From Nitrosovibrio sp. Nv4 (GTDB taxonomy: Bacteria > Pseudomonadota > Gammaproteobacteria > Burkholderiales > Nitrosomonadaceae): a stretch of DNA of 64,000 nucleotides. The translations under genes were made by a program, and so were the position numbers. Position 1 is the stretch's first letter. The number at the start of each line of letters is the position of its first letter. The stretch spans positions 620,001-684,000 of the forward strand of contig NZ_OCMZ01000002.1 in assembly GCF_900215485.1 (NCBI RefSeq), read 5' to 3'. This document shows, in pieces, positions 1-8,998 of this stretch. The notes under the pieces were generated by a model. It worked only from the letters and a program-made list of their open reading frames with translations, had not been told where the DNA came from and did no database searches.

Positions 1-1
1 A

Positions 2-1249
2 AACCAGTATATTGCCCACGCATTCAAGCATGAGTGCGCCAAGCGCGGTGTAACCGTAATATTTTCCAAAACAACAGAACTTGATGGCGTATCAGGCATT
101 ATCCTGCCGGCGGTGCTTCACGCGATGGATGAAGTGCATAGCTTCATGTCTCGTGAGAAAGGCTTGGCTGGAATGGCTGAGAACGTGCGCCAAGGATTCA
201 GGGCGGGAGGCTGCGCCCCGTTAGGTTATAACTCGAATACACCCCGACAGGTGCAATTCGGGACAGCTCCAGTAACCAAATCAAAATTAATCCCATCTGA
301 GGTTGCGCCAAAAATAGCCGCGTATCTGCAAGGCCGTGCGACTGGTTCTCGTAGATTGAGCTTGGCTCGAGAACTCGGATTTGATCTTTCCAGCAGCACG
401 ATAAACGGGATTGAATGGAATGCGCTAACCTACGCTGGCCATACTGTCTGGAATGTTCACAACGAAACAACCAAAGATGGTTATGTCGGGGGAAGGAAGC
501 GGCGCCCCCGAGAAGATTGGATTATTCAGCGCGATACGCACCAGGCGCTGATTACGGAAGCGCAAGCCGAGGCTATTCTGGAAAGACTGAATGCTGGACG
601 CGCATTGAATTACAAAACCAAGGCCACTCACCTGCTAACCGGCATATTGTCCACAAAGGACGAATCGATGTGGCACGGCAATGGAGACTTCTATCGGTCT
701 GGGAAGCAGAGCATAAAAGCTGAACGAGTTGACTCTGCTGTGCTCGAGCACGTAGCTGCAGACCTACAATCTGACGCCTTCATCAAATCCCTCACGGAAA
801 GCGCGAGAAAGTCAGCAAAGGTCACAGACGATGACGCAGAGGAAGAATCTATCCGAAGCGAGATCAAGAAACTAAATGCAAAAATAAACAGATTGTCTGA
901 CCTGCTTTCGGAAACAACCGCAGCCGATGCATTAATACAGAAGATTGAAGAATTCGCGGGACAGAGAGAATCGCTTGAGGATCAACTAGAAAAAGTTGAA
1001 ATTTCGAGGCGGCAATCGAAGGCCATGAGCGAGATCAAAGAATCAGATGCCCGAGCAATGCTCGTGACTATGGCTGATAATCTGCCAAATCTTGATAGAA
1101 GTGCACTGAAAGACCTGCTGTGCGGACTTGTGGAACAGGTCACTTTAGACGTTTCCACTCTATCCTGTTGTATCCATTATAAAATAAGGCTACCAACAGG
1201 GGAATTGGTGGCGTCCCCAAGGGGATTCGAACCCCTGTACTCACCGTGA
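2..1249 (+). CDS. Serine recombinase, 5' end outside window
   Basis: The reading frame is open from base 2 with no start codon, so the gene begins left of the window; about 415 codons are visible. The first ATG inside the window (113) lies within the conserved catalytic-domain end, so it is not the true start. Family order is visible: end of the resolvase fold (motif SREKGLAGMAENVRQGF), a recombinase domain, then a coiled coil at about codons 275-340 rich in E, K and L. The zinc-ribbon stretch after HLLTGIL lacks the usual CxxC pairs. The last 14 codons are encoded by the complement of the tRNA-Glu 3' half, ending in RGFEPLYSP. Large serine recombinases integrate phages and islands, so this is probably the integrase at the edge of an element lying to the left, with its attachment core in the tRNA. 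The family call is firm; activity is unknown. Confidence 0.85.
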   Translation, partial: NQYIAHAFKHECAKRGVTVIFSKTTELDGVSGIILPAVLHAMDEVHSFMSREKGLAGMAENVRQGFRAGGCAPLGYNSNTPRQVQFGTAPVTKSKLIPSEVAPKIAAYLQGRATGSRRLSLARELGFDLSSSTINGIEWNALTYAGHTVWNVHNETTKDGYVGGRKRRPREDWIIQRDTHQALITEAQAEAILERLNAGRALNYKTKATHLLTGILSTKDESMWHGNGDFYRSGKQSIKAERVDSAVLEHVAADLQSDAFIKSLTESARKSAKVTDDDAEEESIRSEIKKLNAKINRLSDLLSETTAADALIQKIEEFAGQRESLEDQLEKVEISRRQSKAMSEIKESDARAMLVTMADNLPNLDRSALKDLLCGLVEQVTLDVSTLSCCIHYKIRLPTGELVASPRGFEPLYSP

Positions 1250-1284
1250 AAGGGTGATGTCCTAGGCCACTAGACGATGGGGAC
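1209..1284 (-). tRNA. tRNA-Glu (TTC)
   Basis: A 76-nt cloverleaf with encoded CCA. The acceptor pairs GTCCCCA with TGGGGAC, the anticodon loop is CTTTCAC with TTC at positions 34-36, and the T arm is intact (GGTTCGAAT). It lies downstream of gltX and tRNA-Ala on the same strand, so one transcript could carry the synthetase and its tRNA. The serine recombinase reading frame on the opposite strand overlaps the last 41 nt, which marks the tRNA 3' half as a likely attachment site. Confidence 0.97.
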
Positions 1285-1334
1285 TAAAGAACTTTTTGAA
1301 ACCGGTTGCAGCGACTTGCGAAATTACAAGATAC

Positions 1335-1410
<76 letters not shown>

Positions 1411-1535
1411 GACAAAATGAACGCGAATTATACTGAGCCGTCCCACCCCAGTCAACGTAAAGCAGCAGTAATGGCGCAAGGCTCTAAAACCCTAAAAGCA
1501 GATCGCGGGCGCTAACAGGCGGGACGTGGGCGAAG

Positions 1536-2933
1536 TCAGGCGGGAAAACCCGCCAGCTGGGCATCCATGCGTTTCAGCGTCTCTTCTCTGCCAAGCAACT
1601 CCAGCACGGCGTTTATTGAAGGCGTTTGCGCCGTACCTGTCACCATTCCCCGCAGCGGCATGGCTACCTTGGGCAGCTTCATGCCATGTGCCGTCGCAGC
1701 ATTCTTGATTGCGTCGTGAATTGCATGACTATCCCATTCGACTGTAGCCAGTTTCTCCCTCAGATCGAGGATCGGCAGCCTTGCTTCCGCAGTGAAATGC
1801 TGCGCCTTGAACTCATCGGCGGGCTCCAGTGGCCGGAAGAAATATACCGCTGCATCCGCCAATTCCGCGACAGTACTGACTCGTTCCTTGAGCAGATTTA
1901 CCACATTCGGCAACTTTGGCAAGCCTGGCCCTGAAGTGTTACAACCGTCCGCCTCAAGAAAGGGCGTTACCAATTCGGCCAGCCGGGCATTGTCTGCTGT
2001 CTTGAGATATTGCTGGTTGAGCCATTGCAGTTTTTCGGGATTGAATTTTCCCGGCGAACGGTTAATGGATGAAAGATCGAACCACTCCACCAGTTGTTCG
2101 CGGCTGAATATTTCTTCGTCACCGTGCGACCAGCCCAGCCGCGCCAGATAATTTATCAGCGCTTCGGGCAGATAGCCGTCTTCGCGGTACTGCATTACTG
2201 AAACCGCGCCATGCCGCTTGGATAGCCGTTCGCCATCGGGTCCCAGTATCATGGGCACGTGGGCGTACTGCGGCAGTGGCGCGCCCAAGGCTTTCAAAAT
2301 ATTGATCTGGCGCGGCGTATTGTTGACGTGATCATCGCCACGGATCACATGGGTGATATTCATGTCCAGATCATCAATCATCACACCGAAGTTGTAAGTT
2401 GGCACGCCATCCGCACGCAATAGCACAAGGTCATCCAGTTCGCTGTTGGCTACGGTAATCTCACCCTTGACCAGATCGTTGAATGTCACCTCCCCGTCCA
2501 GCGGATTCTTCAGCCGCACCACCGGCTTCACCCCGGCAGGGGGCGTTTGCTTTGAATCGCGCCAGCGACCGTCATATCGGGGCTTCAGTCCCGCCGCGCG
2601 TTGCTGCTCACGCATCGTATCCAGCTCTTCCTTGCTGGCGTAGCAGTAATACGCCTTATCTGAACGCAACAGCTGTTCTGCAACTTCATGATAGCGAGCC
2701 AAACGCTGCATCTGGTAAAACGGCCCTTCGTCGTAATCCAGCCCCAGCCAGGCCATGCCGTCAAGTATTGCCTGGGTGGACTGCACAGTGGAGCGTTCGA
2801 GATCGGTGTCTTCGATCCGGAGAACAAATTTGCCGCCGTGCCGACGGGCATAAGCCCAGGAAAACAGCGCGGTGCGCGCGCCGCCAATGTGGAGATAACC
2901 GGTGGGACTGGGAGCGAAACGGGTACGTATCAT
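1536..2933 (-). CDS. gltX: Glutamyl-tRNA synthetase
   Basis: Charges tRNA-Glu with glutamate in the cytoplasm (class I aminoacyl-tRNA synthetase). The class I signature HIGG follows RTRFAPSPTGYL at the N-terminus, and the KMSKS-type loop appears as RLSKRHG. The chosen start gives 465 residues, the usual length for bacterial GltX. An upstream ATG at 3041 would add 36 unconserved residues before MIRTRFAPSPTG, so it was rejected. No strong ribosome-binding site precedes the chosen ATG. tRNA-Ala and tRNA-Glu follow on the same strand, suggesting joint transcription. The C-terminal anticodon-binding region is intact up to QLAGFPA. Confidence 0.97.
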   Translation of the reverse strand: MIRTRFAPSPTGYLHIGGARTALFSWAYARRHGGKFVLRIEDTDLERSTVQSTQAILDGMAWLGLDYDEGPFYQMQRLARYHEVAEQLLRSDKAYYCYASKEELDTMREQQRAAGLKPRYDGRWRDSKQTPPAGVKPVVRLKNPLDGEVTFNDLVKGEITVANSELDDLVLLRADGVPTYNFGVMIDDLDMNITHVIRGDDHVNNTPRQINILKALGAPLPQYAHVPMILGPDGERLSKRHGAVSVMQYREDGYLPEALINYLARLGWSHGDEEIFSREQLVEWFDLSSINRSPGKFNPEKLQWLNQQYLKTADNARLAELVTPFLEADGCNTSGPGLPKLPNVVNLLKERVSTVAELADAAVYFFRPLEPADEFKAQHFTAEARLPILDLREKLATVEWDSHAIHDAIKNAATAHGMKLPKVAMPLRGMVTGTAQTPSINAVLELLGREETLKRMDAQLAGFPA

Positions 2934-3125
2934 GAGGAAATACCGATTGCGGTTGGAAAGCGCGGTGCGAAAGTACGCTATTTTACGCGCGCCTGCCGCC
3001 CAGTGTTGAGTCATTAGTGACTTATCACCACTCTGCAGCAACTTTGGGGGAAGCGCATCGTTGACCAGAATCCGCGATTTATGCTCTAATTGCGCCTCCC
3101 CAGCGGTTGTCCCAAAAAACCCAGC

Positions 3126-3200
3126 GGGCGGTTAACTCAGCGGTAGAGTGCCACCTTCACACGGTGGAAGCCACTGGTTCGATCCCAGTACCGCCCACCA
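3126..3200 (+). tRNA. tRNA-Val (CAC)
   Basis: A 75-nt cloverleaf with encoded CCA. The acceptor GGGCGGT pairs with ACCGCCC; the anticodon stem CCACC/GGTGG encloses TTCACAC, so the anticodon is CAC. The T arm GGTTCGATC is canonical. It is transcribed away from gltX and is followed within 50 nt by an IS remnant. Confidence 0.96.
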
Positions 3201-3248
3201 AAAGATAGTCCAAATAAAGCGAAGAGCGCTACTGCAATATGGCTCGCC

Positions 3249-3360
3249 GACGTTACCTGGCAGAACTAGCTGTATCGCTTCCTGCTTGAACTCCATGGCG
3301 TATTTTTTTCGTATCACCGTGGCACAACTCCTGACTCATTGTCAGCCTTTTTAAGGGTGT
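3249..3360 (-). mobile_element. IS3-type orfA 5' remnant
   Basis: On the minus strand a GTG at 3317 opens a frame reading MIRKKYAMEFKQEAIQLVL, which matches the start of IS3-family OrfA transposase proteins (RKKYS.EFK.EAV..V). The match stops after about 20 residues, next to tRNA-Val. Only the left end and first codons of an insertion sequence remain. The upstream boundary at about 3360 is an estimate, as no clear terminal inverted repeat could be defined. Confidence 0.6.
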
Positions 3361-3735
3361 CGGTGAAAATCCAGGTAAAACCAGATGCTCTGGTGCCAAG
3401 AACTTTGTTTGTTCTAACGCTTCCTCCAACGGATCGATTTGTTTGGAGTTTGCAACAAGCCATCCAAGTTCATCATGAGTAAGGCCTCTGGCATTAATCC
3501 TTCGACCATCTTTAGCGGTAATCGAGACTTTTCGGTTGGGTCGGTCCAGGAACTCAATAATTACCGTTGGAAGCTTATCCCAGGTTTCCGCTGACTGAAG
3601 GATGCTTACGAACAACCTGTCCGTTTGCACGCTTGCCTTCAGTTCACCTAATGTGTAATGCAAGCTGTGCTTATTGAGCAGCGCCAGAAATGGACGGAAG
3701 CTATTTTTGCCGAGATGAATTTTAATTAATCCCAT
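3253..3735 (-). CDS. Hypothetical protein, C-terminus replaced by IS sequence
   Basis: A 160-residue reading frame not recognised as any family. The first 120 or so residues look like a real soluble protein (mixed charge, no signal peptide, no membrane segment). From about residue 125 (PTPLKRLTMSQ) the frame enters the IS3 remnant in a different frame from the transposase, so the native C-terminus is probably lost. The protein may be a truncated relic. No co-directional partner lies nearby. Confidence 0.5.
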   Translation of the reverse strand: MGLIKIHLGKNSFRPFLALLNKHSLHYTLGELKASVQTDRLFVSILQSAETWDKLPTVIIEFLDRPNRKVSITAKDGRRINARGLTHDELGWLVANSKQIDPLEEALEQTKFLAPEHLVLPGFSPTPLKRLTMSQELCHGDTKKIRHGVQAGSDTASSAR

Positions 3736-3832
3736 GGGTTCGCTCGCACTGTAGAAAATAAATTGAAATGCTACATATGTTTAGTATAGCTAGTCGCGAC
3801 AATTGAGGAGAAAATCCGGTTCAATTCCCTGA

Positions 3833-4312
3833 ATGCGACTATTGATAAATAAATTAATCTCCCTAGTCCTGATTGCAGCATTTATTATCGTGATGGCAGC
3901 GGGGCCAGCGCAGGCGGGATTACGATCCTCCGTGGTTAACTCGGAAACCACTGTGGCGACAACCTTAAATACTGTCATAGACGCGACGACGGAAGTTAAC
4001 GCCGAGGCAAGCGCGGGAACAACTCCGGATAGTAACGAGGAGGTTACATCCGACAGTACAGCTGCCGTTTGGGTCCCACCCCCAGGGTTGCTCTCGGACG
4101 AAACGATTGCGTCGATAAGCGCCGGACTTAGCGCAGACACCGCAATTGCCACGGTAGATATTAATGCGGATTTAAATATCGGATCAACCGTAAATCGCGT
4201 TTCGGAGCCTGGCACAATCCTTCTTGTCGGCATTGGCCTTGCTGTACTGATCACAACAATCAGGCAAAAGACCCGAAAGAGACAAGTGGCTATCAACAGA
4301 GAAAACTTATGA
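3833..4312 (+). CDS. PEP-CTERM sorting-domain protein
   Basis: A 159-residue exported protein. Residues 1-28 form a signal peptide with cleavage likely after AQA. The middle is low-complexity, rich in Thr, Ala, Ser and Val, which suits a surface or matrix protein. The C-terminus (about 125-155) is a PEP-CTERM signal: the motif SEPGT, a hydrophobic segment LLVGIGLAVLI, then a basic tail RQKTRKR. PEP-CTERM proteins are processed by exosortase and are linked to exopolysaccharide in Gram-negative bacteria. A stop codon sits directly before this ATG, so it is the first ATG of the frame; no good ribosome-binding site is at normal distance (GAGGAG lies about 20 nt away). No exosortase gene is visible in the window. 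Confidence 0.75.
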   Translation: MRLLINKLISLVLIAAFIIVMAAGPAQAGLRSSVVNSETTVATTLNTVIDATTEVNAEASAGTTPDSNEEVTSDSTAAVWVPPPGLLSDETIASISAGLSADTAIATVDINADLNIGSTVNRVSEPGTILLVGIGLAVLITTIRQKTRKRQVAINRENL

Positions 4313-4434
4313 AAGTGATAATCCGCGAGACTAAACCTGAAAGATAAAATTCTTCACACAAGTGGCTCAATAGCCCGCGACGGCCGTTTCTGATCCTGTT
4401 CACTGTGACTCACTGAGCTAATATAGCCGAAAAC

Positions 4435-5349
4435 ATGCAACAGAGAATATCAGTGTTACGAAAGAGCAGAACGCGGGCTTTCCAGTCTTTCCTGCTCCTG
4501 CTTACCGGCGTTTTCGCCCTCGCACTGCCGCTAACTTCAGTATTTGCAGAAAATTTCCCCAATGTCGAGTTCAAGAGAGAGGGCAACGCTGTCAACGAAC
4601 TCTCGGTGGACGAACTCCGCCGTCTTGCACCCGAGGTGTCGCTAAAGGTATTCGAGGTCCACGAGAAGCAAAATCGGGTTTATCGCGTGCTTCCGGCGCG
4701 AGCGGTGTTCGACAAAGTTTTCGGCAAGGATTGGGAACAGGCGCAGGAGGTCGTATTCATCTCTATCGATGGGTATCAACCCAGTGTTCCCGTGAAAAAA
4801 TTTCTCGCCCACAATGCCTATTTTGCCTTCGCAAACGCGGATGACACACCGTTTACATTAACGAACAGGCTTCAGAATAACGAGGTCGTACCCCTCGGGC
4901 CGCTTTACCTCGTTTGGGATAATATCGGTTCGAACGTACTGCTTGAGGCTGGGGCGTCCGACATGCCGTACCAAATCAGGGCCGTCGAACTCAAGTTCAA
5001 GGCGCCATTCCCGAACATAGTTCCACAATCAGGTGCGGCGTCAGAAGTACAACGCGGCTTCAGTCATTTCCGCCAGCATTGTGCGGCCTGCCATACGATA
5101 AATGGCGATGGAGGCGCCAAGGCGCCGGAACTGAATTATCCGGCAAGCGTCGTGGAATACATCAAGCCGGAGTACCTCAAGCGCTGGATCATGGCGCCCC
5201 AAAGTATCCGGTACAACACGACGATGCCGGGGCTTGGGGAAGAGATTTCCAACCGGGAAAAGGTTACAGAAGAAATTATCGTTTATCTCAAGGCGATGAG
5301 TACCATCAAGCGGGTGCCAGAAAGTGTAAAACCTGTAGAGAACCAATAG
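4435..5349 (+). CDS. Secreted c-type cytochrome with N-terminal extension
   Basis: A 304-residue periplasmic protein. A signal peptide spans about residues 1-38 (cleavage near VFA). Residues 40-195 form a domain without heme motifs, of unrecognised fold, containing a DGYQPSVPV segment reminiscent of molybdopterin-oxidoreductase-like domains; that resemblance is weak. Residues 205-295 are a class I cytochrome c domain: heme site CAACH at 216-220 and probable axial Met264 in TTMPGL. It probably transfers electrons in the periplasm. No partner oxidoreductase is adjacent. No clear ribosome-binding site was seen before the ATG. Confidence 0.8.
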   Translation: MQQRISVLRKSRTRAFQSFLLLLTGVFALALPLTSVFAENFPNVEFKREGNAVNELSVDELRRLAPEVSLKVFEVHEKQNRVYRVLPARAVFDKVFGKDWEQAQEVVFISIDGYQPSVPVKKFLAHNAYFAFANADDTPFTLTNRLQNNEVVPLGPLYLVWDNIGSNVLLEAGASDMPYQIRAVELKFKAPFPNIVPQSGAASEVQRGFSHFRQHCAACHTINGDGGAKAPELNYPASVVEYIKPEYLKRWIMAPQSIRYNTTMPGLGEEISNREKVTEEIIVYLKAMSTIKRVPESVKPVENQ

Positions 5350-5433
5350 CGTAGCGTATTGCACCGTATCTTTCGCGATATGGATGATCTTCTGTGCGGC
5401 GGGTGGAACCTGCACTACCAGGCTCCGCCCCTT

Positions 5434-7353
5434 TCACTTGAGCGACAATTTCCGTCGCTGGCAGATTTCGCCATTGCAGCGTCCCACAAATTCAATTGTT
5501 TCCGCGTCTGGTCGCGCCAGTTGCTGTGTTCCATCACTGATACGACGCACTGCTTCAAACGGCCGTCCATTTACGTACGTTTCCAGTTCCTCCAATCCGC
5601 GGGTGGTAACGGTCACACTACTCTCGTTAATCTCCACTATCATCGCGGTGCGCGGGATACCTTTGAGGAGGCTCGCACAAAAAGCGATCAAATTCCGGTT
5701 TTCGTGGAGCAGATCGTCAAGGGTCATCTCGTACGCAATCCCTGGGATACCCAAGTCTTCGATAGGCATCCCGTCACAAGTCCCGCACCGGATCGCGCGG
5801 CGTATTGCCATCGTGTAGCCAACATCCGCAGGCAACGCTTCAAGCTCAAAGGATGTACCTCGCAATGCCTCTCGAAGGTCATAGTGCGTCCAAACATTAG
5901 CGCCGCCCGCACCGGTAGCCTCTCCCACACACACTAGTGTGCCTATCTCGTTATCCACAAAACCCGCAGCAAACAGATCACCTGACGAGTACGTATTGGG
6001 ATCCACAACGCACACGACAGGTCCGCTGTATCTCTGGCCAATATCATTGCACCAGGCCGGGTCAGTCAATGGCAGTGGCTGTGAATAAGGCTCGCCTGTA
6101 GAAATAGCCGCCTCGAGCGAAGGCAGCCAGGCTTCAAACTCCATCCGGTTGAAGGGACTGGAAGCCATGGCGCGAGTCATGGGCGATGCGAGCAGGCTGA
6201 AGCGCGCCGGCATTATCGTGTTCGGGGCGAAAAGCTGCAATAATCGCTCCGCCGCCCATATCAATCCGCCAGGATTGCCGCGCAGATCGAGGATCAGGCC
6301 GTTATCAGGCAACAGCTCCAGCAGGCGTACCACCTCGGCGATGAAGGCGTCATCGTCATTGACATCGAAACTCCAGATGCGCAGATATCCCAGATTCCCG
6401 GATGAATCATTTTTCACGACTCGGGCTGCGAGCGCATCCTGAAACCGGGTCTCGATCCACCTTTCGCCCCGCGCAACAGGGGTTCCGCTGCGATCGGCCT
6501 GCCATACGTTTCCAGAAAACATCAGTTTCTTCGTGCGCCGCACGGCTTCCGCCGCCGGGTCTGCGGCAATGTAACTTGACGCACGCGAGCCCGGCTGATG
6601 GCTGGTTCGAGCACGATCAGGCTGGACGACACGCCAGGGAATGCGTACCTCTCGCAGCGTCCGCCTCAGTGGGATTCGGTACCCGATATCCACAATCATC
6701 TCATCCGGTGGCGGCCCGCATTCCAGGGCGCGGAATGTCAGCGATTCCAGCGCTCTGGCGCGACGCGCATCCGGGCGTCCGCCCGTTTCACGGTCGGCGT
6801 GCAAATCGACGGCGCGGGCAAAGGGTATGCTGTTCCAGCTTTCGAGGATTACTCCCGATGTAAATTTAGCGTCGCGTATCAATTCGGGCGCTGACACTTT
6901 CGACACGACAAAGATGGGGTTATCGTAAGGGCCATACTGCTCGACCAGGAAAGGCAGTGCTGCAACCGCTCCCTGCTTGGCCCCTGGACCCGAGTAGCGC
7001 GTATGCGCATCACGCAAGCCCGAGACTATTGAAGTGAGCGCCAGGTGAAACTCCCCCTCTGATAACGCAGCCACATGAGCACGCAGCAGTTGCAATGCCT
7101 GCACAGGATCAAGCGCGTAGGCAGCGCGCTTTTGGGGAAGATGGCAGTAGACCCCGCCTATTACGGCAATCAGGGTGTCAATAATTTGTAAACGTTCTCC
7201 ACCGTCCAGCAGGCGTGCCCTGGGGATCCGAAAGTCGGGCCGGATTCCTCTTTTCGCCCTTCGCCCGGATGGCGGTTCGCCAAGCAGGAATTCGCTCAGA
7301 AGGCGTCCTGTCTGGGCTTGAAGAAGCGTGACATTCAAATCCTGATCAATCAT
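5434..7353 (-). CDS. S41 family peptidase
   Basis: About 639 residues from an ATG that overlaps the stop of the upstream amidohydrolase by 8 nt (ATGATTGA), which implies translational coupling; the frame is open further upstream, but that part lies inside the amidohydrolase gene. The C-terminal half carries the tail-specific-protease core: GYLRIWSFD (about 322-330), DLRGNPGG (356-363) and the catalytic serine in TYSSGD (455-459). The protein lacks an obvious signal peptide and PDZ domain, so it differs from typical CtpA; the N-terminal 300 residues resemble the helical part of large S41 proteins. The substrate is unknown. The family is secure; the cellular location is not. Confidence 0.8.
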   Translation of the reverse strand: MIDQDLNVTLLQAQTGRLLSEFLLGEPPSGRRAKRGIRPDFRIPRARLLDGGERLQIIDTLIAVIGGVYCHLPQKRAAYALDPVQALQLLRAHVAALSEGEFHLALTSIVSGLRDAHTRYSGPGAKQGAVAALPFLVEQYGPYDNPIFVVSKVSAPELIRDAKFTSGVILESWNSIPFARAVDLHADRETGGRPDARRARALESLTFRALECGPPPDEMIVDIGYRIPLRRTLREVRIPWRVVQPDRARTSHQPGSRASSYIAADPAAEAVRRTKKLMFSGNVWQADRSGTPVARGERWIETRFQDALAARVVKNDSSGNLGYLRIWSFDVNDDDAFIAEVVRLLELLPDNGLILDLRGNPGGLIWAAERLLQLFAPNTIMPARFSLLASPMTRAMASSPFNRMEFEAWLPSLEAAISTGEPYSQPLPLTDPAWCNDIGQRYSGPVVCVVDPNTYSSGDLFAAGFVDNEIGTLVCVGEATGAGGANVWTHYDLREALRGTSFELEALPADVGYTMAIRRAIRCGTCDGMPIEDLGIPGIAYEMTLDDLLHENRNLIAFCASLLKGIPRTAMIVEINESSVTVTTRGLEELETYVNGRPFEAVRRISDGTQQLARPDAETIEFVGRCNGEICQRRKLSLK

Positions 7354-8920
7354 AAAAATCGGCCAGTCCTTCGAGCAATCCATCATGAAAGCCGCGACCG
7401 GGAATCGAAGCAAAGAATTCTTTGTCATGCGCGAGCGGTTGAATTGGCGGGACGCTGATCTTCGACAGATCTTTCGGGAGCCCGCCGACCGGCACGCGGC
7501 CGGTGGGCATATCCAGCGCCAGACGCAATGGCGGTGGGTCACCTGAGCGAATGGCCGCAAAGGCAAGGCGCCGCGCGCTCTCGATCGCTGCCTTGGGGTC
7601 GTCACGGACTTCTTCCAGTCGTGCGAGAATTTCCTTGTAAGACCACGGCTCGCCGTCGCCTTCGAACCTGGTCAGGGCAAGACGGCGCGTTTCACCATTG
7701 ATGGCGATCCTGTTCGTTTGTGTGACACCTGCCTCCTGCATAAGCCGTTCAGTTCCGTACAGCGGCCGCCCATCCACCACCACGAGCTGCACGTCCACTT
7801 CCGTGGCGCGAAGAATTGTTTTGAAGGGATCGGGTCGAGAACCGGCTTTTGCGTGAGCAGCGATTACGGCAACGTCCCCCAACGCGTCAGGCTCCAGGCG
7901 GCCCGCCTGCCGCCCCCATGCCTCGGCCAGTACATCACCTGGATTGGCGGTAATCATTTTGACCAGGTCGAAGGCTGCAAGCCCCCATCCCTTTGCCTCG
8001 CTGACTAGAGACGCCACCTTCAATTCACCCAGCACGTTTCGTGTACCGGATGGCCCCCAGTCCGATCCTGCGCAGAGGTTAATCTTTCGTGCCAGCGCGG
8101 CCGGAACATCGGTGGTGGCGCCATACAACCACAGGTTGGAGAATGGGGACCAGACAATCGCGCCCGGTTCGCCCCAAGTACCGTATGACGCGGAGTCGAT
8201 GGCGTTGGTATGGATAGCGACCAGCCTGCGCTGCAGGCACCCAGCGGTGCGGGCCGCGCGATATTCGCGCTGGACGATTGAACCGGGACTTCCCTCTGCA
8301 CAATGATAGATAAAGGTAGCCCCCTGCCGCATGCTGATAGCCTTCTCCCCTAGCTGCTCGGGTTTGAGTGTGAGAGTCGATGCGAGTACCTTGTGACGCC
8401 CTATCTCTCCACCCAGGGTTTCGTCCTCGATATTTCGCACAAGCCAACCATCCAAGGGACGATTGCTTGGGGGTGAGCCCTGAATGCTGGTGGTGCCGCC
8501 GATCAGCGCGCGGATCTCGGCGTAGGCAAGCAGTTCTGCCGGCGCTGCCTCGATAAACGCATAAGCAGGCCAGGTCACGCTCTCCGGATAGGTCGGCCGC
8601 GTGGGCCAGATATCATGGTGCTGGAAGGGTACGATTCGATTGGGCTCAACCCACAGGGGTAGCGTGGCGTAGGCGAGATGACTGTGCAAGTCGATAAATC
8701 CAGGAACGACAAGATCAGTACCGGCATCAACCACAGGAGCATTATCGAAGTCGGCAAGGTGCATCTGCGAGCCGGCTATGGACGCTGTGCCTTTTGTTAC
8801 CGCTGCAATGCGTCCGTCGTTGCCGATCCATACCCTGCCCTGGAAGCTCGCCGCCTCACTCGGCGCAACCTTTCGGTCTCCGCTTATGGGAACAATTCGG
8901 CCGGCGATGATCAGGCTCAT
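7346..8920 (-). CDS. Amidohydrolase family protein
   Basis: 524 residues with a metal-dependent hydrolase layout: an N-terminal beta-sandwich strand set (MSLIIAGRIVPI), the HxH metal motif in GFIDLHSH (His79, His81), a later histidine in YHCAEG, then IHTNAID, and the catalytic aspartate region CAGSDWGPSG. These fit imidazolonepropionase/cytosine-deaminase-type amidohydrolases acting on C-N bonds in cyclic or amide compounds; the substrate cannot be named. The gene is coupled by an 8-nt overlap to the S41 peptidase downstream and lies 78 nt after the uracil-DNA glycosylase-like gene, all on the minus strand. Confidence 0.82.
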   Translation of the reverse strand: MSLIIAGRIVPISGDRKVAPSEAASFQGRVWIGNDGRIAAVTKGTASIAGSQMHLADFDNAPVVDAGTDLVVPGFIDLHSHLAYATLPLWVEPNRIVPFQHHDIWPTRPTYPESVTWPAYAFIEAAPAELLAYAEIRALIGGTTSIQGSPPSNRPLDGWLVRNIEDETLGGEIGRHKVLASTLTLKPEQLGEKAISMRQGATFIYHCAEGSPGSIVQREYRAARTAGCLQRRLVAIHTNAIDSASYGTWGEPGAIVWSPFSNLWLYGATTDVPAALARKINLCAGSDWGPSGTRNVLGELKVASLVSEAKGWGLAAFDLVKMITANPGDVLAEAWGRQAGRLEPDALGDVAVIAAHAKAGSRPDPFKTILRATEVDVQLVVVDGRPLYGTERLMQEAGVTQTNRIAINGETRRLALTRFEGDGEPWSYKEILARLEEVRDDPKAAIESARRLAFAAIRSGDPPPLRLALDMPTGRVPVGGLPKDLSKISVPPIQPLAHDKEFFASIPGRGFHDGLLEGLADFYD

Positions 8921-8998
8921 ATGTTATAGAGGTTTGTATTCACCTGTGAGGGGAGCTCACACGTCTATGGCGATGGCCCGCCTATGGCTGTGGCACGC

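Noticed and set aside
3132-3317. 61-codon minus-strand frame across tRNA-Val
   Set aside because: Only its first 20 codons are IS-like; the rest is antisense to the tRNA. Kept as an IS remnant, not a gene.
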